Positions 9,194-19,133 are shown, counted from the stretch's first letter. The stretch is DNA of 64,000 bases from Spartinivicinus ruber (GCF_011009015.1 NZ_CP048878.1:1897001-1961000), one strand, 5' to 3'. Translations and numbers: made by a program. The notes: a model not told the origin generated them from the letters alone.

Positions 9194-11266
9194 TCACAGG
9201 CCAGATTCCCTAATTAAAACAGCAAACACTCTATTATAAATCCGAGTGATTAAACTTTGTGCTTTGCCCACAATTTTTACTGAACCTGCAATCATTTGAG
9301 GAGGGTAATGAGGATAATCAATCACTTGAAAAGTAACCTGATAAATTGGTTGCTCTGGTATAGCTTGATTATTTTGATTTATTCGTACGGCGATGGACCC
9401 ACCAAATATTGACTGAAAAAAAGTTTGCTCAAGTAAAGGTGAGTTAATAGTACTTACCTGATTTAGTTTAACCATTATTGGTGGTAGCTCAGGTATTTCT
9501 GGGTAAAATATCCCTGACTTAGTTTCACTCAACTGATTACGTATTGTTGCTGTACTATAACCAGTCAAATAGGAACGTTTCGGTGTAATGAGTTGACCTA
9601 AAGCATATTCAGAGTTTACCCATTGACCCATGTTGGGGGTAGGATAATGCCAGTAGAGTGTTCCTGTATAGGGGGCTTTTAAAACTAATAAATCTTGTTT
9701 TTGCAGTAAGCCTTGTAACTGTTGTTTAGCTTGAGTCAGTTGTTCTAAAATCAGGGCTCGGTTATACAACTGCTGACTATTGCTAGTCGTTTGGCGCAAT
9801 TGCTCTTTTATATGGCTAATCTTTAATCGACTAATATTGATTTGATGTTTTAATAATGGGTTTTCTAGAGTGAGTATCGGATCACCTAAAGTAACCTGTT
9901 GTTGATGATTGGCATGTATCGCAGTGACTCTTCCTGCAGTAAATGCATACAACTGCTGATTTTGTTGTGGCAGATAGAGTGCTGGAATAAGCTCAGACCA
10001 ACTAAAAGGATAACCGAGTAAAACTAATAAGGCACAGAAAATAGCAATAGGTAACAAGCATTGGTTCGGCTTTTGGATAAATTGCTTTAATTGCCACCAC
10101 TGTTTTAATTCAAGCAGAATGGGGCGTAAAATTAACCAGTAAACTTCTGCTAAAAATAGTGCGATACCTAAAGTTTTAAAGAAAAATGCATAAACTAGCA
10201 GAGCAATACTAAAAAACACGACTAATCGAAAAAGCCAAGTTAACCAGGCATATACCACCAGTAATCGAATAGTAGTAATTGGAGCTTGAATGGGGCAAGG
10301 CTTGGTTAAGCCTAAACAGAGTTTACGTAGATACCATTTGCCGCAAATAAAGGTTTTGGTTTGCAAGTTGTCAATGGCTAACCAGTCAGAGAGTATATAA
10401 TAACCATCAAAGCGCATAAAAGGGTTTAAATTAATAATTAATGTTAATAATAGCCCGCTAGTTGCGATAAAGGCTGCACAGTTTTGTAAAGGGCCTGCGG
10501 GTAGAAAATGCCATAAAAACAACATTAAACCAGCAAGCATAACTTCAGTTAATACCCCAGCTCCATCGATAATAATTTGCTGATTGCGATTAACCAAGCG
10601 CCAACTGTGACTGCTATCTGTGTAAAAACGTGGCCATAATAAAATAAAGGCAATACCGATACAGTTAGTCCTGCACTTATAGTATGCAGCAGCAAAAGCA
10701 TGACCTAGCTCATGAGCGAGCTTGGTAAATAGTAAGCAAACAATCAATAAAAGTACACCAATAGGTTGATTTAAATAAGAGAAACTATTAATAAAAACAT
10801 CCCATTGCCTATAAATCCAGAAGCTTCCAATGATGGTTATTATCAGCCAACAATAAAATAAATAGGGGGATAGGCACTTTTTTACTAATGGTAATAATGC
10901 TTGAATGAACTGGTCCGGCTGCCAAAGCGGTATTTTCCAGCATAGATAATGTTTGAAGAATTGAGTGAACGGCTTGTTATTACTAAGAGAAAATGTCTCG
11001 TTAACAGGAGTAACAAGTTGATGTTTGATTAAAAAAGATTTTACCTGGTTAATTTCAGTTGTGGAAACGTTAAGGTTTTTTAGAATAGAGGTTATTGCAG
11101 TCGATGAGACTTGTTTAGATAGGTGTTGGATAATTTTATACATACGCCAGCTAATGCGAAAATATTGGTTTTTAGCTGGATCATAAAGTGACCAAGTTGG
11201 TGCGCCATTTATATCCACTGGGCCGTTGAAAAACTGCAGATCTTGACGCAAGCGGGTTGGTTGCAA
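9194..11266 (-). CDS. M50 (site-2 protease-like) membrane metallopeptidase fused to a HlyD-type periplasmic domain
   Basis: This 690-residue polytopic protein is the last gene of the locus starting at 19133. A soluble N-terminal segment (1-110) with TWSLYDPAKNQYF precedes about a dozen hydrophobic helices. HELGH at 185-189 lies in a membrane helix and NPFMRFDGYY follows near 281-290, the two zinc/catalytic motifs of M50 proteases. After about residue 430 there is a biotinyl-lipoyl/HlyD-like half: LYAFTAGRVTAIHANHQQQV, a helical hairpin, then VLKAPYTGTLYW. Start is TTG, 2 bases after the preceding stop. The fusion suggests a protease or anchor built into an export duct; substrate inferred to be the 15084-19133 product. 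Confidence 0.85.
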   Translation of the reverse strand: MQPTRLRQDLQFFNGPVDINGAPTWSLYDPAKNQYFRISWRMYKIIQHLSKQVSSTAITSILKNLNVSTTEINQVKSFLIKHQLVTPVNETFSLSNNKPFTQFFKHYLCWKIPLWQPDQFIQALLPLVKKCLSPYLFYCWLIITIIGSFWIYRQWDVFINSFSYLNQPIGVLLLIVCLLFTKLAHELGHAFAAAYYKCRTNCIGIAFILLWPRFYTDSSHSWRLVNRNQQIIIDGAGVLTEVMLAGLMLFLWHFLPAGPLQNCAAFIATSGLLLTLIINLNPFMRFDGYYILSDWLAIDNLQTKTFICGKWYLRKLCLGLTKPCPIQAPITTIRLLVVYAWLTWLFRLVVFFSIALLVYAFFFKTLGIALFLAEVYWLILRPILLELKQWWQLKQFIQKPNQCLLPIAIFCALLVLLGYPFSWSELIPALYLPQQNQQLYAFTAGRVTAIHANHQQQVTLGDPILTLENPLLKHQINISRLKISHIKEQLRQTTSNSQQLYNRALILEQLTQAKQQLQGLLQKQDLLVLKAPYTGTLYWHYPTPNMGQWVNSEYALGQLITPKRSYLTGYSTATIRNQLSETKSGIFYPEIPELPPIMVKLNQVSTINSPLLEQTFFQSIFGGSIAVRINQNNQAIPEQPIYQVTFQVIDYPHYPPQMIAGSVKIVGKAQSLITRIYNRVFAVLIRESGL

Positions 11267-11268
11267 AG

Positions 11269-12624
11269 CTATACTCCCAGAAACTGTCTTATAGCTGTAA
11301 TGGGGCGCCTGAATAAATAGTAAAATAATGAGACTGACGTGCTGTACACTTTGGCTGTACCTTTTAAGCCAATCTGGGCTATCCCTTGGTAATCATTTAA
11401 TGATGCGGTAAGCTGGTAGCTTAATCCTGCGATAGGGTGAGGCGAGGCTGAAAAGCTGACTTTCTGTAAAGTTGCTTGTAATGGCTGGAGTGGCGCTGCA
11501 TCTAAGAACAGTTTAATTTTGCTGTTATCTGGAAGTAATGTATAGTCTTTTACGGGTACATGGATATGAACTATTAAATCATGGGGATCACTAATCGTCA
11601 TCACTTGTTGGCCAACTGCAACAGGACGACCTTGCCAATCATTTACGGAGGAAAATTGTACGATGCCTGTCTGAGTAGCTGTTACCTCTGCTTCAGCCAG
11701 TTGAGCTTGGGTAAATGTTGATTCAGCTAAACGTAATTTCGCTTCAGCTTGATAAAGAGCAATATTATTTTCAGTTAGTGACTGCTTTAAAGACACCTGT
11801 AGAGCTTGATGATAACGGGTATAAGCTAGGTTTAATTGTTGTTGGCTAATAGCAAATTGATTCGCAAGATCTGTTGTTTCGAAGCTAAACAATTTTTGTT
11901 GAGTGACTACCGTTTGATTAGGGGTAACCCATAGCTGTTTAATTACACCACTAATAGGTGCGCTTATTACTGTGGGGGCTCGCGAAATAATTTCTGCAGG
12001 TGCCGTAATGGTTAGGCTGACAGGGTAGCAAAACAGAAGAAGCAACATTATACAACAAACAATTACCTTTTTGGGGGTTATCCAAAGTAGCTGTTTGTCT
12101 TTGATACCTAATGCTTGGAGACCATGTCCATAAATAGTGGTGAGATGACTTAATAACCTTTGTTCAGAAGGTTGCCACTTTATTTTAGTCCTGCCAAGCC
12201 ATAATCCCCCAACCAACTTGCCCGTTGGTAAATAAATAGGTTGATAAAGTACATGAGGTACTATTAAGTTTTGACTGTTAATATTGTTAGTATTTAAAAG
12301 TTGTTTGATGTTTGGGTTAAGTTCAGTTTTTTTAAAAAAGTTGGGATGATTGTGAGTGATGGTTTTTATTGTACAAGCCAAGGGGCTATGAACATCTACA
12401 ACAGATGCATTAGCTATACTTACTAACCTCCATTGGCAATGTTGGTAAAAAACCAAGAAGGCTTGATCATAAAGTAATAGTTGATTGGTATGGTTAACGA
12501 TAAGAAATTGTAGGGCTTTAATAGATTTTACTTGGCGAACCTGATTTTCAAGTTTAACTAGTCGAGTTAAACTAGTTATATATTTTGTGTTTGGTTGTTT
12601 AATGCCAATATTTAAATCACTCAT
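11269..12624 (-). CDS. HlyD-family adaptor with N-terminal GAF-like cytoplasmic domain
   Basis: This 451-residue protein has a GAF-like region at about 1-175 (NLIVPHVLYQPIYLPTGKLV and GGLWLGRTK). One membrane helix follows (about 186-204), then a periplasmic adaptor with a split lipoyl domain (SRAPTVISAPISGVIKQLWV; TATQTGIVQFSS), a coiled-coil hairpin and a beta-barrel. A soluble cytoplasmic N-domain on an adaptor could sense a signal or engage the cargo. Its ATG overlaps the upstream stop (ATGA), indicating translational coupling. It matches adaptors found beside M50-HlyD proteins in other proteobacteria as far as I recall; function inferred. Confidence 0.8.
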   Translation of the reverse strand: MSDLNIGIKQPNTKYITSLTRLVKLENQVRQVKSIKALQFLIVNHTNQLLLYDQAFLVFYQHCQWRLVSIANASVVDVHSPLACTIKTITHNHPNFFKKTELNPNIKQLLNTNNINSQNLIVPHVLYQPIYLPTGKLVGGLWLGRTKIKWQPSEQRLLSHLTTIYGHGLQALGIKDKQLLWITPKKVIVCCIMLLLLFCYPVSLTITAPAEIISRAPTVISAPISGVIKQLWVTPNQTVVTQQKLFSFETTDLANQFAISQQQLNLAYTRYHQALQVSLKQSLTENNIALYQAEAKLRLAESTFTQAQLAEAEVTATQTGIVQFSSVNDWQGRPVAVGQQVMTISDPHDLIVHIHVPVKDYTLLPDNSKIKLFLDAAPLQPLQATLQKVSFSASPHPIAGLSYQLTASLNDYQGIAQIGLKGTAKVYSTSVSLFYYLFRRPITAIRQFLGV

Positions 12625-13427
12625 TTTATTAATGCAGTTCCACTCATACCGACAACAAGTTGTTTGTTGTTGTACTTACGAATCTGAGCAAATGCACGAT
12701 AAGTCTGGCTAACGGGATCAATTGTGGGGCTAATTTGAGTGATACTGATGAGAATTTGCTGGTGGCTATCATCAATCTGAAAAATAAGTAATGTGGAAGG
12801 TTTGACTTGAAAATAAAAACTGTCAGGAATAATCAACTCCACAGATAAATGTTGATGATCGATTACTTCTATAATAGCATCACCAGCTTTAATGCTTTGA
12901 TAAGGTTGGGCTAGCAAGCGAGCTACTTTGCCAGAAAAAGGCGCTTTTATGGCACAGCCCTGTACGCTGATATTCGCTTTGGTAATATTTGTATTAGCAA
13001 TGTCCACTTCTGCTTGGGCAAGGGCAACTTCCAATTGTCCAATGGCATTATGCTTCAGCAGTGATTGGCTGTTTTGATAATGTTTTAATTTAGCTCGGTA
13101 TTTTGCCTTAGCTGCTTGATATTCTGCTTGATAATGGCGGCAATCCAGGGTCATTAATAAATCACCTTGCTGAAAAGTTTTACCGATACTCAGCGGCAGC
13201 TGCATAATTTGTCCACCAATCTGTGAAGAAAGCACTACTTGATGCTGAGATTTGATAATACCTCTAATTAAGGAATGTTGTGCTAAAGGTGTATTTATGT
13301 CGGGTAATTTTTGCTGATAATCCAGGTTTTCAGTCGTGGTAGATAAAGCCGGGTTGGGTGGCATGTTTATTTGGGGGCCTGTTGCAGTTATAAGCATTGC
13401 AATGGAGAAGGTTAATAATATATACAT
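12621..13427 (-). CDS. RND/MFP-type periplasmic adaptor
   Basis: This 268-residue membrane-fusion protein has an N-terminal hydrophobic segment (about 1-18). A lipoyl half (SSQIGGQIMQLPLSIGKTFQ), a short helical hairpin, the second lipoyl half (GCAIKAPFSGKVARLLA) and a beta-barrel ending in VVGMSGTALIK follow. It is shorter than AcrA (about 390). No RND pump is encoded beside it. It is the third gene of the locus, 85 bases after the TolC-type gene and overlapping the next gene by 4 bases. It probably bridges inner-membrane components to the TolC protein. Confidence 0.82.
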   Translation of the reverse strand: MYILLTFSIAMLITATGPQINMPPNPALSTTTENLDYQQKLPDINTPLAQHSLIRGIIKSQHQVVLSSQIGGQIMQLPLSIGKTFQQGDLLMTLDCRHYQAEYQAAKAKYRAKLKHYQNSQSLLKHNAIGQLEVALAQAEVDIANTNITKANISVQGCAIKAPFSGKVARLLAQPYQSIKAGDAIIEVIDHQHLSVELIIPDSFYFQVKPSTLLIFQIDDSHQQILISITQISPTIDPVSQTYRAFAQIRKYNNKQLVVGMSGTALIK

Positions 13428-13512
13428 TTGGCTTTCAATTAATTGGGTTCGCAGTGATTATGTTATACCTTAAGCGTAGGGTTTTTTAGGGGAAACCATC
13501 GAACAACAAATC

Positions 13513-15006
13513 CTAAAAGTTGTTTACGAAGGATATGTCGCCGAGGGTTTGCATTTTTTGCTCTATACTACTAGCCCAACCATCTAAGGTATTATCTGTA
13601 ACGGTTTTAGGTAAAACGTCAATACCAGAAGCAACTAATAATTGGCCAAAGGTATTGTGTACGTCAGCATAACTGAGATCTCGCCTTAATTTTCCAAGTA
13701 AATGGTTAAGTTCAGCTCTTAATAACTCATTTTTACCCAGTCGATTTTTTTTAGCATTGACTCTAACATGGTGGACAATTTTTTGCTCAATCTCACTGAA
13801 ATGACTGGATGCTTTAAATTCATCAATAGCTTGATAGTATGCCTGCCAGGAAATATGTACTTGGGATAATACAGCCATGTGCATGGCCAGTCGGTTAAGT
13901 TGAATAATATTTTGTTTTTCTTTTGCAGTTTTTAGGCGACTAAGCTGGGAGAAAGTGCCTAATAGGTTATAACTGATATCAAATCCAATATCTCCCCAAT
14001 GTTGGTTAACTAAAAAATCATTACTGTTATAGTGGCCAGCTGCTTGTAATTTTAAATGGGGGAGTAGTTGCAACATTGCAGCTTTGGTTTCAGCAGCTGT
14101 AATTCGCTCTTTGTATACTTCATTGATTAATTCTGGTCGATGCAACAATGCATATTGCTCAAATTCGTTAAGTGTCATCGGCGGGTCTGGTAGCCACATA
14201 GCATTCGCTGCAGGCTCTATCACTTGAATATTACTGCTTGGTAGTACATTAATTAGTTTAGCCAACTCAGCTTTTGCTGGAAGTACGTTTTTTCGTAAAA
14301 TATGCAGCTCACGAATAATTAATAAAATATCTCGTTGATAGCTCAGGGCAGTATAAGGTGACTGTAGTCTTTTTTTACGAATAACTTCGCTGTCTTTCAG
14401 AGCGTTTTCCGCCTGAGTCATAATCTTGTCGATATACTTCATAAGACGCTGTTGGGCGACAGTCCGCCAGTAAGCAGAGCGCACATCCAGCATAATTTGA
14501 TGAGCAATTTTACGAATGTGCTCTTTGGCCATTAAATAACGATCAGCTTGCTGTTTAGCACGTACATAAGATAAACCAAAGTCTAATACACTCCAGGTGA
14601 AGGATAAGCTGGCTTCAGTGATCTCTTGATCAGTGGATGTCGATGGTTCTAGGGTTTCAGTTCCGGTTTCGATTGACTCACTGGATGACGCATTTATATT
14701 CGATCGATAGTTATAACCCGCTTGTGCGGTAAGTTTTGGCAGTAGCTCAAGTCGGGCGGTAGTTAGCTCTTGAGCAGAAAGGGCCCCATGTAACAAATTA
14801 ATGCGGTGATTAAGGTTGTAACGAATCGCTCTAGCCATTGCATCTGATAAAGCAAGGGGGGCAGTTAACGGTTGTTGATTCGCCTGTAATGCTGACTGGT
14901 CTTGACTTAAACGCTGCTGGTGTTGTTTGAGGGTGATGGGGATAGGGTGGATACTACAGCCACTTAATATTAACACTATAACAAATACAGCAATAGTTTT
15001 ATTCAT
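13513..15006 (-). CDS. TolC-family outer-membrane channel lipoprotein
   Basis: This is a 497-residue TolC-like efflux protein. I chose ATG 15006 because it gives a clean lipoprotein signal, FVIVLILSGC, with acylated Cys near residue 17; an ATG at 15060 adds 18 unlikely residues. Two tandem alpha-helical/beta-strand modules are visible: LTTARLELLPKLTAQAGYNY, SLSFTWSVLDFGLSYVRAKQ, then AMLQLLPHLKLQAAGHYN and DISYNLLGTFSQLSRLKTAK. It should form the outer-membrane and periplasmic duct for the surface protein encoded just upstream. It may have its own promoter (see 15042). Confidence 0.88.
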   Translation of the reverse strand: MNKTIAVFVIVLILSGCSIHPIPITLKQHQQRLSQDQSALQANQQPLTAPLALSDAMARAIRYNLNHRINLLHGALSAQELTTARLELLPKLTAQAGYNYRSNINASSSESIETGTETLEPSTSTDQEITEASLSFTWSVLDFGLSYVRAKQQADRYLMAKEHIRKIAHQIMLDVRSAYWRTVAQQRLMKYIDKIMTQAENALKDSEVIRKKRLQSPYTALSYQRDILLIIRELHILRKNVLPAKAELAKLINVLPSSNIQVIEPAANAMWLPDPPMTLNEFEQYALLHRPELINEVYKERITAAETKAAMLQLLPHLKLQAAGHYNSNDFLVNQHWGDIGFDISYNLLGTFSQLSRLKTAKEKQNIIQLNRLAMHMAVLSQVHISWQAYYQAIDEFKASSHFSEIEQKIVHHVRVNAKKNRLGKNELLRAELNHLLGKLRRDLSYADVHNTFGQLLVASGIDVLPKTVTDNTLDGWASSIEQKMQTLGDISFVNNF

Positions 15007-15041
15007 TTCATAGCAGCAAGCAATAATGAATACATCTAATC

Positions 15042-15060
15042 TACTACTGTAGTATAGCAT
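15042..15060 (-). promoter_or_regulatory. Candidate promoter and palindrome upstream of the TolC-type gene
   Basis: On the minus strand TGC-TATACT forms an extended -10 box that overlaps the 13-base palindrome TACTACAGTAGTA (15042-15054). It lies in the short gap between the surface protein stop and the TolC start. This could set export-gene expression apart from cargo expression. Motif evidence only. Confidence 0.35.
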
Positions 15061-15083
15061 TTAAATGAAAAAATTTTGCGCTG

Positions 15084-18000
15084 TTATTGCGCTGATTGTT
15101 GCTGATAGTGAACTTCACCAGTATGAGTATTAATAGTGACCTCTCGCAATACAATATCACCATTGGCTAGCTTAACATTTATTTTTAATGAAATTTGATC
15201 TACGTCTGCAGGTGGTGACCCGTTAAATGTACCTTTATTATTATCAAAGTGAAACCAAACGGGCAAAGCAGATCCATCTATTAGTTGAGCATTGTAACCT
15301 ACCACTTGTTGGCCTTTCAATTGGTTGGAATGTTCCAAAGAGCCAAATAATCCTCTGCTGTCAGCCTTAGAGCTAACAATCAAAAATTCGGATGCTTTTA
15401 AAGTAGACTTTTCAAGCTCAACGATAACCGGGCGTTGGATTATTTCCTGGTCAGAGGTTGGACTTTTGTTAAATAAACTGTTAGCTGTGCGGGTAGTATC
15501 CGGATTTTGGTGGCCAATGGAATGATAGTCTTTGGTTGCATTCACTATGTTTATTGGCATCAAAGGTTGATTAACGATAGTGGTAATGTTCAGTAGCTGT
15601 TGCTCATCAGTAGAAGTAGTTGTTAATTCTTCATCTACTTCTTTCAAAGGCTCTTCTGGTAAAATATCAATGTCCAGCTTCGTTTGGGTCGAAATGACTA
15701 ATGCGGGGGCAGTTGTTTTAGCGACTTCAATATTAGCATTAATACTGGGGCTGAATCCCCCCTTACCATCGGTTAACTGAAACTGAATAGTACGATTTCC
15801 TGGTAAAGGTAAAGTTTCATTATTAGAAAAAGCAATATTTTGCACTAAAGCGGAAAGAGCTGCTGGTGTAGCCTGATTATTTAAGTTAATTGTCAGAGGA
15901 ATGTTTTTGCTACCACCAATGAAAGTGCCAATGGTGACCCCAGAAAAGTTGATTGAACTACCTGAAATCTTGATTTGATTGAGATCATTGCCTGTCGAAC
16001 GAATAACTAGCTGGTCATTTTGCTTATCGCTGCCTGTTAATAGTTGTACGGTTAATCGACCGCCTGAAAAATTAGCATTATCAGGGTCTACAACAATAGC
16101 ATTTTGCCTTGTGTCGATGGGAAGAAGACCTGAGCCTTTTAAGTAGATTTGACTATCGCCACTTAAATTCTTGATTATTGGTGTACCATTGACATTAACT
16201 GTGGTTTGGGCTGGAACACTATTGCTACCATTGCCATCATTCAGTGTATATTGAATCGTGCGATTACCGGCGGTAGGGTTGCTGGTATCGGTATTTTCGT
16301 AACTGATTTGTTTGACTAAGGCTGAGGTGGCTGCAGGAGTGGCATTAGCATTGAAGTTAATTTGCAGGGGAATCCCTCCTGTGCCACCTGAAAGGGTGCC
16401 AATAGCAGTACCACCAAAACTGACAGTGTTGCCTGCCACACTAATTTGTCCAATCCCATTGCCTTGGGACCGAATGACTAATTGATCTTCCGCATTGTCA
16501 TTACCAGCGGTAAATTGTACTGTTAAATTGCCGCTATTAAAATTTGCATTATCGATATCCACGACATTAGCATTATTACCTTGGTCAATTAATTGGGTAC
16601 CATCACCGCGATTATAAGTAAAGCTATCACCATTAAGGCTACTAATTACTGGCGTACCATTGACATTAACAGAGGCTTGTACTGGGAGGCTAATGCCGCC
16701 ATTGCCATCATTTAGCGTATATTGAATCGTGCGATTACCGGCGGTAGGGTTGCTGGTATCGATATTTTCGTAACTGATTTGTTTGACTAAGGCTGAGGTG
16801 GCTGCAGGTGTGGCATTAGCATTGAAGTTAATTTGCAGGGGAGTCCCTCCTGTGCCACCTGAAAGGGTGCCAATTGCAGTACCACCAAAACTGACAGTGT
16901 TGCCTGCCACACCAATTTGTCCAACCCCATTACCTTGGGACCGAATGGCTAATTGATCTTCCGCATTGTCATTACCAGCGGTAAATTGTACTGTTAAACT
17001 GCCGCCATTAAAATTTGCGTTATCGACATCCACGATATTAGCATTATTACCTTGATCAATGAGTTGGGCGCCATCCTCGCGGTTATAGGTTTGGCTATCA
17101 CCTCCTATGTTATTGATGGATGGGCCTTGATTGAGAGACGAAGCAATTGTAAAAACATCACCATTAGCTATGTTGAGGTTATCGAATGTCAGATTAGTGC
17201 CATCATAACTAGTTGCTGCAATAGTGTTGACGGTGCCTGTAGTAAAATCCCCATCCCCATCTGTATCAACTAATAAGCCAAAATCACTAGTTACTGTACC
17301 GGTAGTAGCAATAGTGCTTAGATCAAAAGAAAAGTCAACTGTGCCAATATCACCCGTTTCCTGTACTTTCCATTCCCTGGTAATTCGTTGATTAACGCCT
17401 AGCGGCTTATCAGTAGTGGTTTCAGTGAGTGATCCATTATTATTACCCCAAATAAAAAAGTCACCATTATCTTGTGAAGAGGCGCCACTAGCAGTAAGGA
17501 TGCTATCTGAATTAATTGATTGTGACTGGGTTTGATCAAGGGCGGAATTGTCATCTTGACCTAGGCCGGCGACATCATTATGAAATGTTGCATTATTTAT
17601 AGCATTCCAAACGATTGTACCATCAGAAGATTTATAATCTCCTTCTATTATGGAGCCATCACTATCCGTTGTATCAAGCGTTGTACCGTATTTAATAGCA
17701 AGATACGACTCTACCTGTTGTTTATTAGCAAGTGATAAGTTGGTATTGTAAATAATAATTTCAGCCAGGTTCATGGTGGGGGTCACTAAACCTATTAGCT
17801 CTGGAAAGGTACCTACAGCTAAAGTACCAGATTGTGTTGGATCTGCTGTTGCTGTAGGAATAGTGGTACCTTTTTCTAAACCATCCACAAATAAACTATT
17901 TAAAGCAGCTGACGTAACGCCTGTGATAATATGGTAATTAGTTGAAACAGTATTACTAACAATTTTATTGGTCACTGCATCGGTTGGAAAGTCCAAACGA

Positions 18001-19133
18001 GGGTTGTTAGGGGCTTCATATTCAATACTTATTCGGTTATCCCCAAACAGACCATTGATTTGCTCCCACTGTATGACAACACCTACTGATGTAACGTTTA
18101 CTACAGCAAAAATAGTATTATTAGCAGCGCTGATCAGGTCAGTGCCGGTGACCATGGTTTTTGTTAAATAATCATCAGATGCCCCTGATGAATCAAAAAA
18201 TAAAACGGGATTAAAATTGGCTGCATTTGCATCATTACTATTTAGCAAAGTAGGCTTTTGAGCATCCAAGGCTTGAACAACCGTATTATCACCACCATTA
18301 ACACTTTGGTCCTGCCATGCAGACACCAGGCTGCCAGCTTCAGTAACACCTGCATCTGCTTTTAGCCAGGTAGTCAGGCTGCCCCCATCAACATTGCCTG
18401 GTGCAGCAAGTGTATGTGCATAATGTTGACGAAATTGCGCGGGAAGAATGGATGGGTGTTGATTAATTTCACCCAGTTGATATTCCAGATGCCAGTTGCC
18501 ACCTTTTGTAGCAGCACCAGTAATATCTGTAGAGGCAGCAATGTCTGCGCCAGTGAGTTTGGCTAATAAAGCGATGGTATTTTGCCCTACAATGGAGCTT
18601 GCTACATTGCAACCATAAATGAATATATCTGCTGTATCATTGAGTTTGGTGGCTAACAACTTAAATTGATCGGTATAAAGCTGATTAATCGTTAATTGAT
18701 TTACAGTGCTATTACCTAAGATTAATTCACCGGGTTTGCCATGACTGAAAATATGAATAGCCTCTATAGTATGGTGATTGGATAGTGCTGTATTAATAGT
18801 TTCTAGACCATCTTGATTAGCGGGGATTGGGTAAACACTGATATTGTTGTCTAATGAGTTAATAATATCCTGGGCGTTTTGCAGGTTTAAATCTACAAAT
18901 GCAACAGTTGTGGATAATTCTGGATTTACTTGCTCCAGAGCAGCTAGTAGTGCTTGATGCTCTACTTCTTGATGAAAGGCATTAGGTTCAACTTCTGTAT
19001 TAGTTTCGTTAGCAATCTCAAATTCAACAGCCATTGCACTATCAAAAAGCAGCCGGGGTTCCAATAACTCAATGTATGGGTTGAAATCAAATGTAGGGAG
19101 TTGATTTGTAATTTTTTTATTAGTTTTTTTCAT
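15084..19133 (-). CDS. Large surface/adhesin-like protein with LEPR leader, DUF4347 domain and repeats
   Basis: This 1349-residue protein has no Sec signal peptide. The N-terminus carries LEPRLLFD at 24-31, the LEPR-XLL-type leader known from long repetitive proteins of Gram-negatives. A DUF4347 domain follows (about 70-230; HIFSHGKPGELILG and FIYGCNVA). Next is a LamG/DUF8202-like region (about 245-660; SYLAIKYGTTL), three repeats of 157 residues (about 665-1140) and a C-terminal cadherin-like domain (about 1240-1345; IDGSALPVWFHFD). RTX nonapeptides are absent. It is first gene of the locus with TolC, two adaptors and M50-HlyD protein, so it is the probable exported substrate. Confidence 0.85.
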   Translation of the reverse strand: MKKTNKKITNQLPTFDFNPYIELLEPRLLFDSAMAVEFEIANETNTEVEPNAFHQEVEHQALLAALEQVNPELSTTVAFVDLNLQNAQDIINSLDNNISVYPIPANQDGLETINTALSNHHTIEAIHIFSHGKPGELILGNSTVNQLTINQLYTDQFKLLATKLNDTADIFIYGCNVASSIVGQNTIALLAKLTGADIAASTDITGAATKGGNWHLEYQLGEINQHPSILPAQFRQHYAHTLAAPGNVDGGSLTTWLKADAGVTEAGSLVSAWQDQSVNGGDNTVVQALDAQKPTLLNSNDANAANFNPVLFFDSSGASDDYLTKTMVTGTDLISAANNTIFAVVNVTSVGVVIQWEQINGLFGDNRISIEYEAPNNPRLDFPTDAVTNKIVSNTVSTNYHIITGVTSAALNSLFVDGLEKGTTIPTATADPTQSGTLAVGTFPELIGLVTPTMNLAEIIIYNTNLSLANKQQVESYLAIKYGTTLDTTDSDGSIIEGDYKSSDGTIVWNAINNATFHNDVAGLGQDDNSALDQTQSQSINSDSILTASGASSQDNGDFFIWGNNNGSLTETTTDKPLGVNQRITREWKVQETGDIGTVDFSFDLSTIATTGTVTSDFGLLVDTDGDGDFTTGTVNTIAATSYDGTNLTFDNLNIANGDVFTIASSLNQGPSINNIGGDSQTYNREDGAQLIDQGNNANIVDVDNANFNGGSLTVQFTAGNDNAEDQLAIRSQGNGVGQIGVAGNTVSFGGTAIGTLSGGTGGTPLQINFNANATPAATSALVKQISYENIDTSNPTAGNRTIQYTLNDGNGGISLPVQASVNVNGTPVISSLNGDSFTYNRGDGTQLIDQGNNANVVDIDNANFNSGNLTVQFTAGNDNAEDQLVIRSQGNGIGQISVAGNTVSFGGTAIGTLSGGTGGIPLQINFNANATPAATSALVKQISYENTDTSNPTAGNRTIQYTLNDGNGSNSVPAQTTVNVNGTPIIKNLSGDSQIYLKGSGLLPIDTRQNAIVVDPDNANFSGGRLTVQLLTGSDKQNDQLVIRSTGNDLNQIKISGSSINFSGVTIGTFIGGSKNIPLTINLNNQATPAALSALVQNIAFSNNETLPLPGNRTIQFQLTDGKGGFSPSINANIEVAKTTAPALVISTQTKLDIDILPEEPLKEVDEELTTTSTDEQQLLNITTIVNQPLMPINIVNATKDYHSIGHQNPDTTRTANSLFNKSPTSDQEIIQRPVIVELEKSTLKASEFLIVSSKADSRGLFGSLEHSNQLKGQQVVGYNAQLIDGSALPVWFHFDNNKGTFNGSPPADVDQISLKINVKLANGDIVLREVTINTHTGEVHYQQQSAQ
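15715..17130 (-). repeat. Three tandem 471-bp coding repeats
   Basis: The surface protein gene holds three tandem units of 471 bp (157 residues). Matching points such as CGATTACCGG occur at 16261 and 16732. The two N-terminal units are nearly identical in DNA, while the third (about 15715-16190) is diverged. Recent duplication or ongoing recombination is likely, as is usual in adhesin repeats. Confidence 0.85.

Noticed and set aside
15325-18171. Short plus-strand frames inside the surface protein gene
   Set aside because: Repeated shadow frames caused by the 471-bp repeats and biased composition.
9194-19133. Classical type I secretion system
   Set aside because: No ABC ATPase in or next to the locus and no RTX repeats in the cargo.
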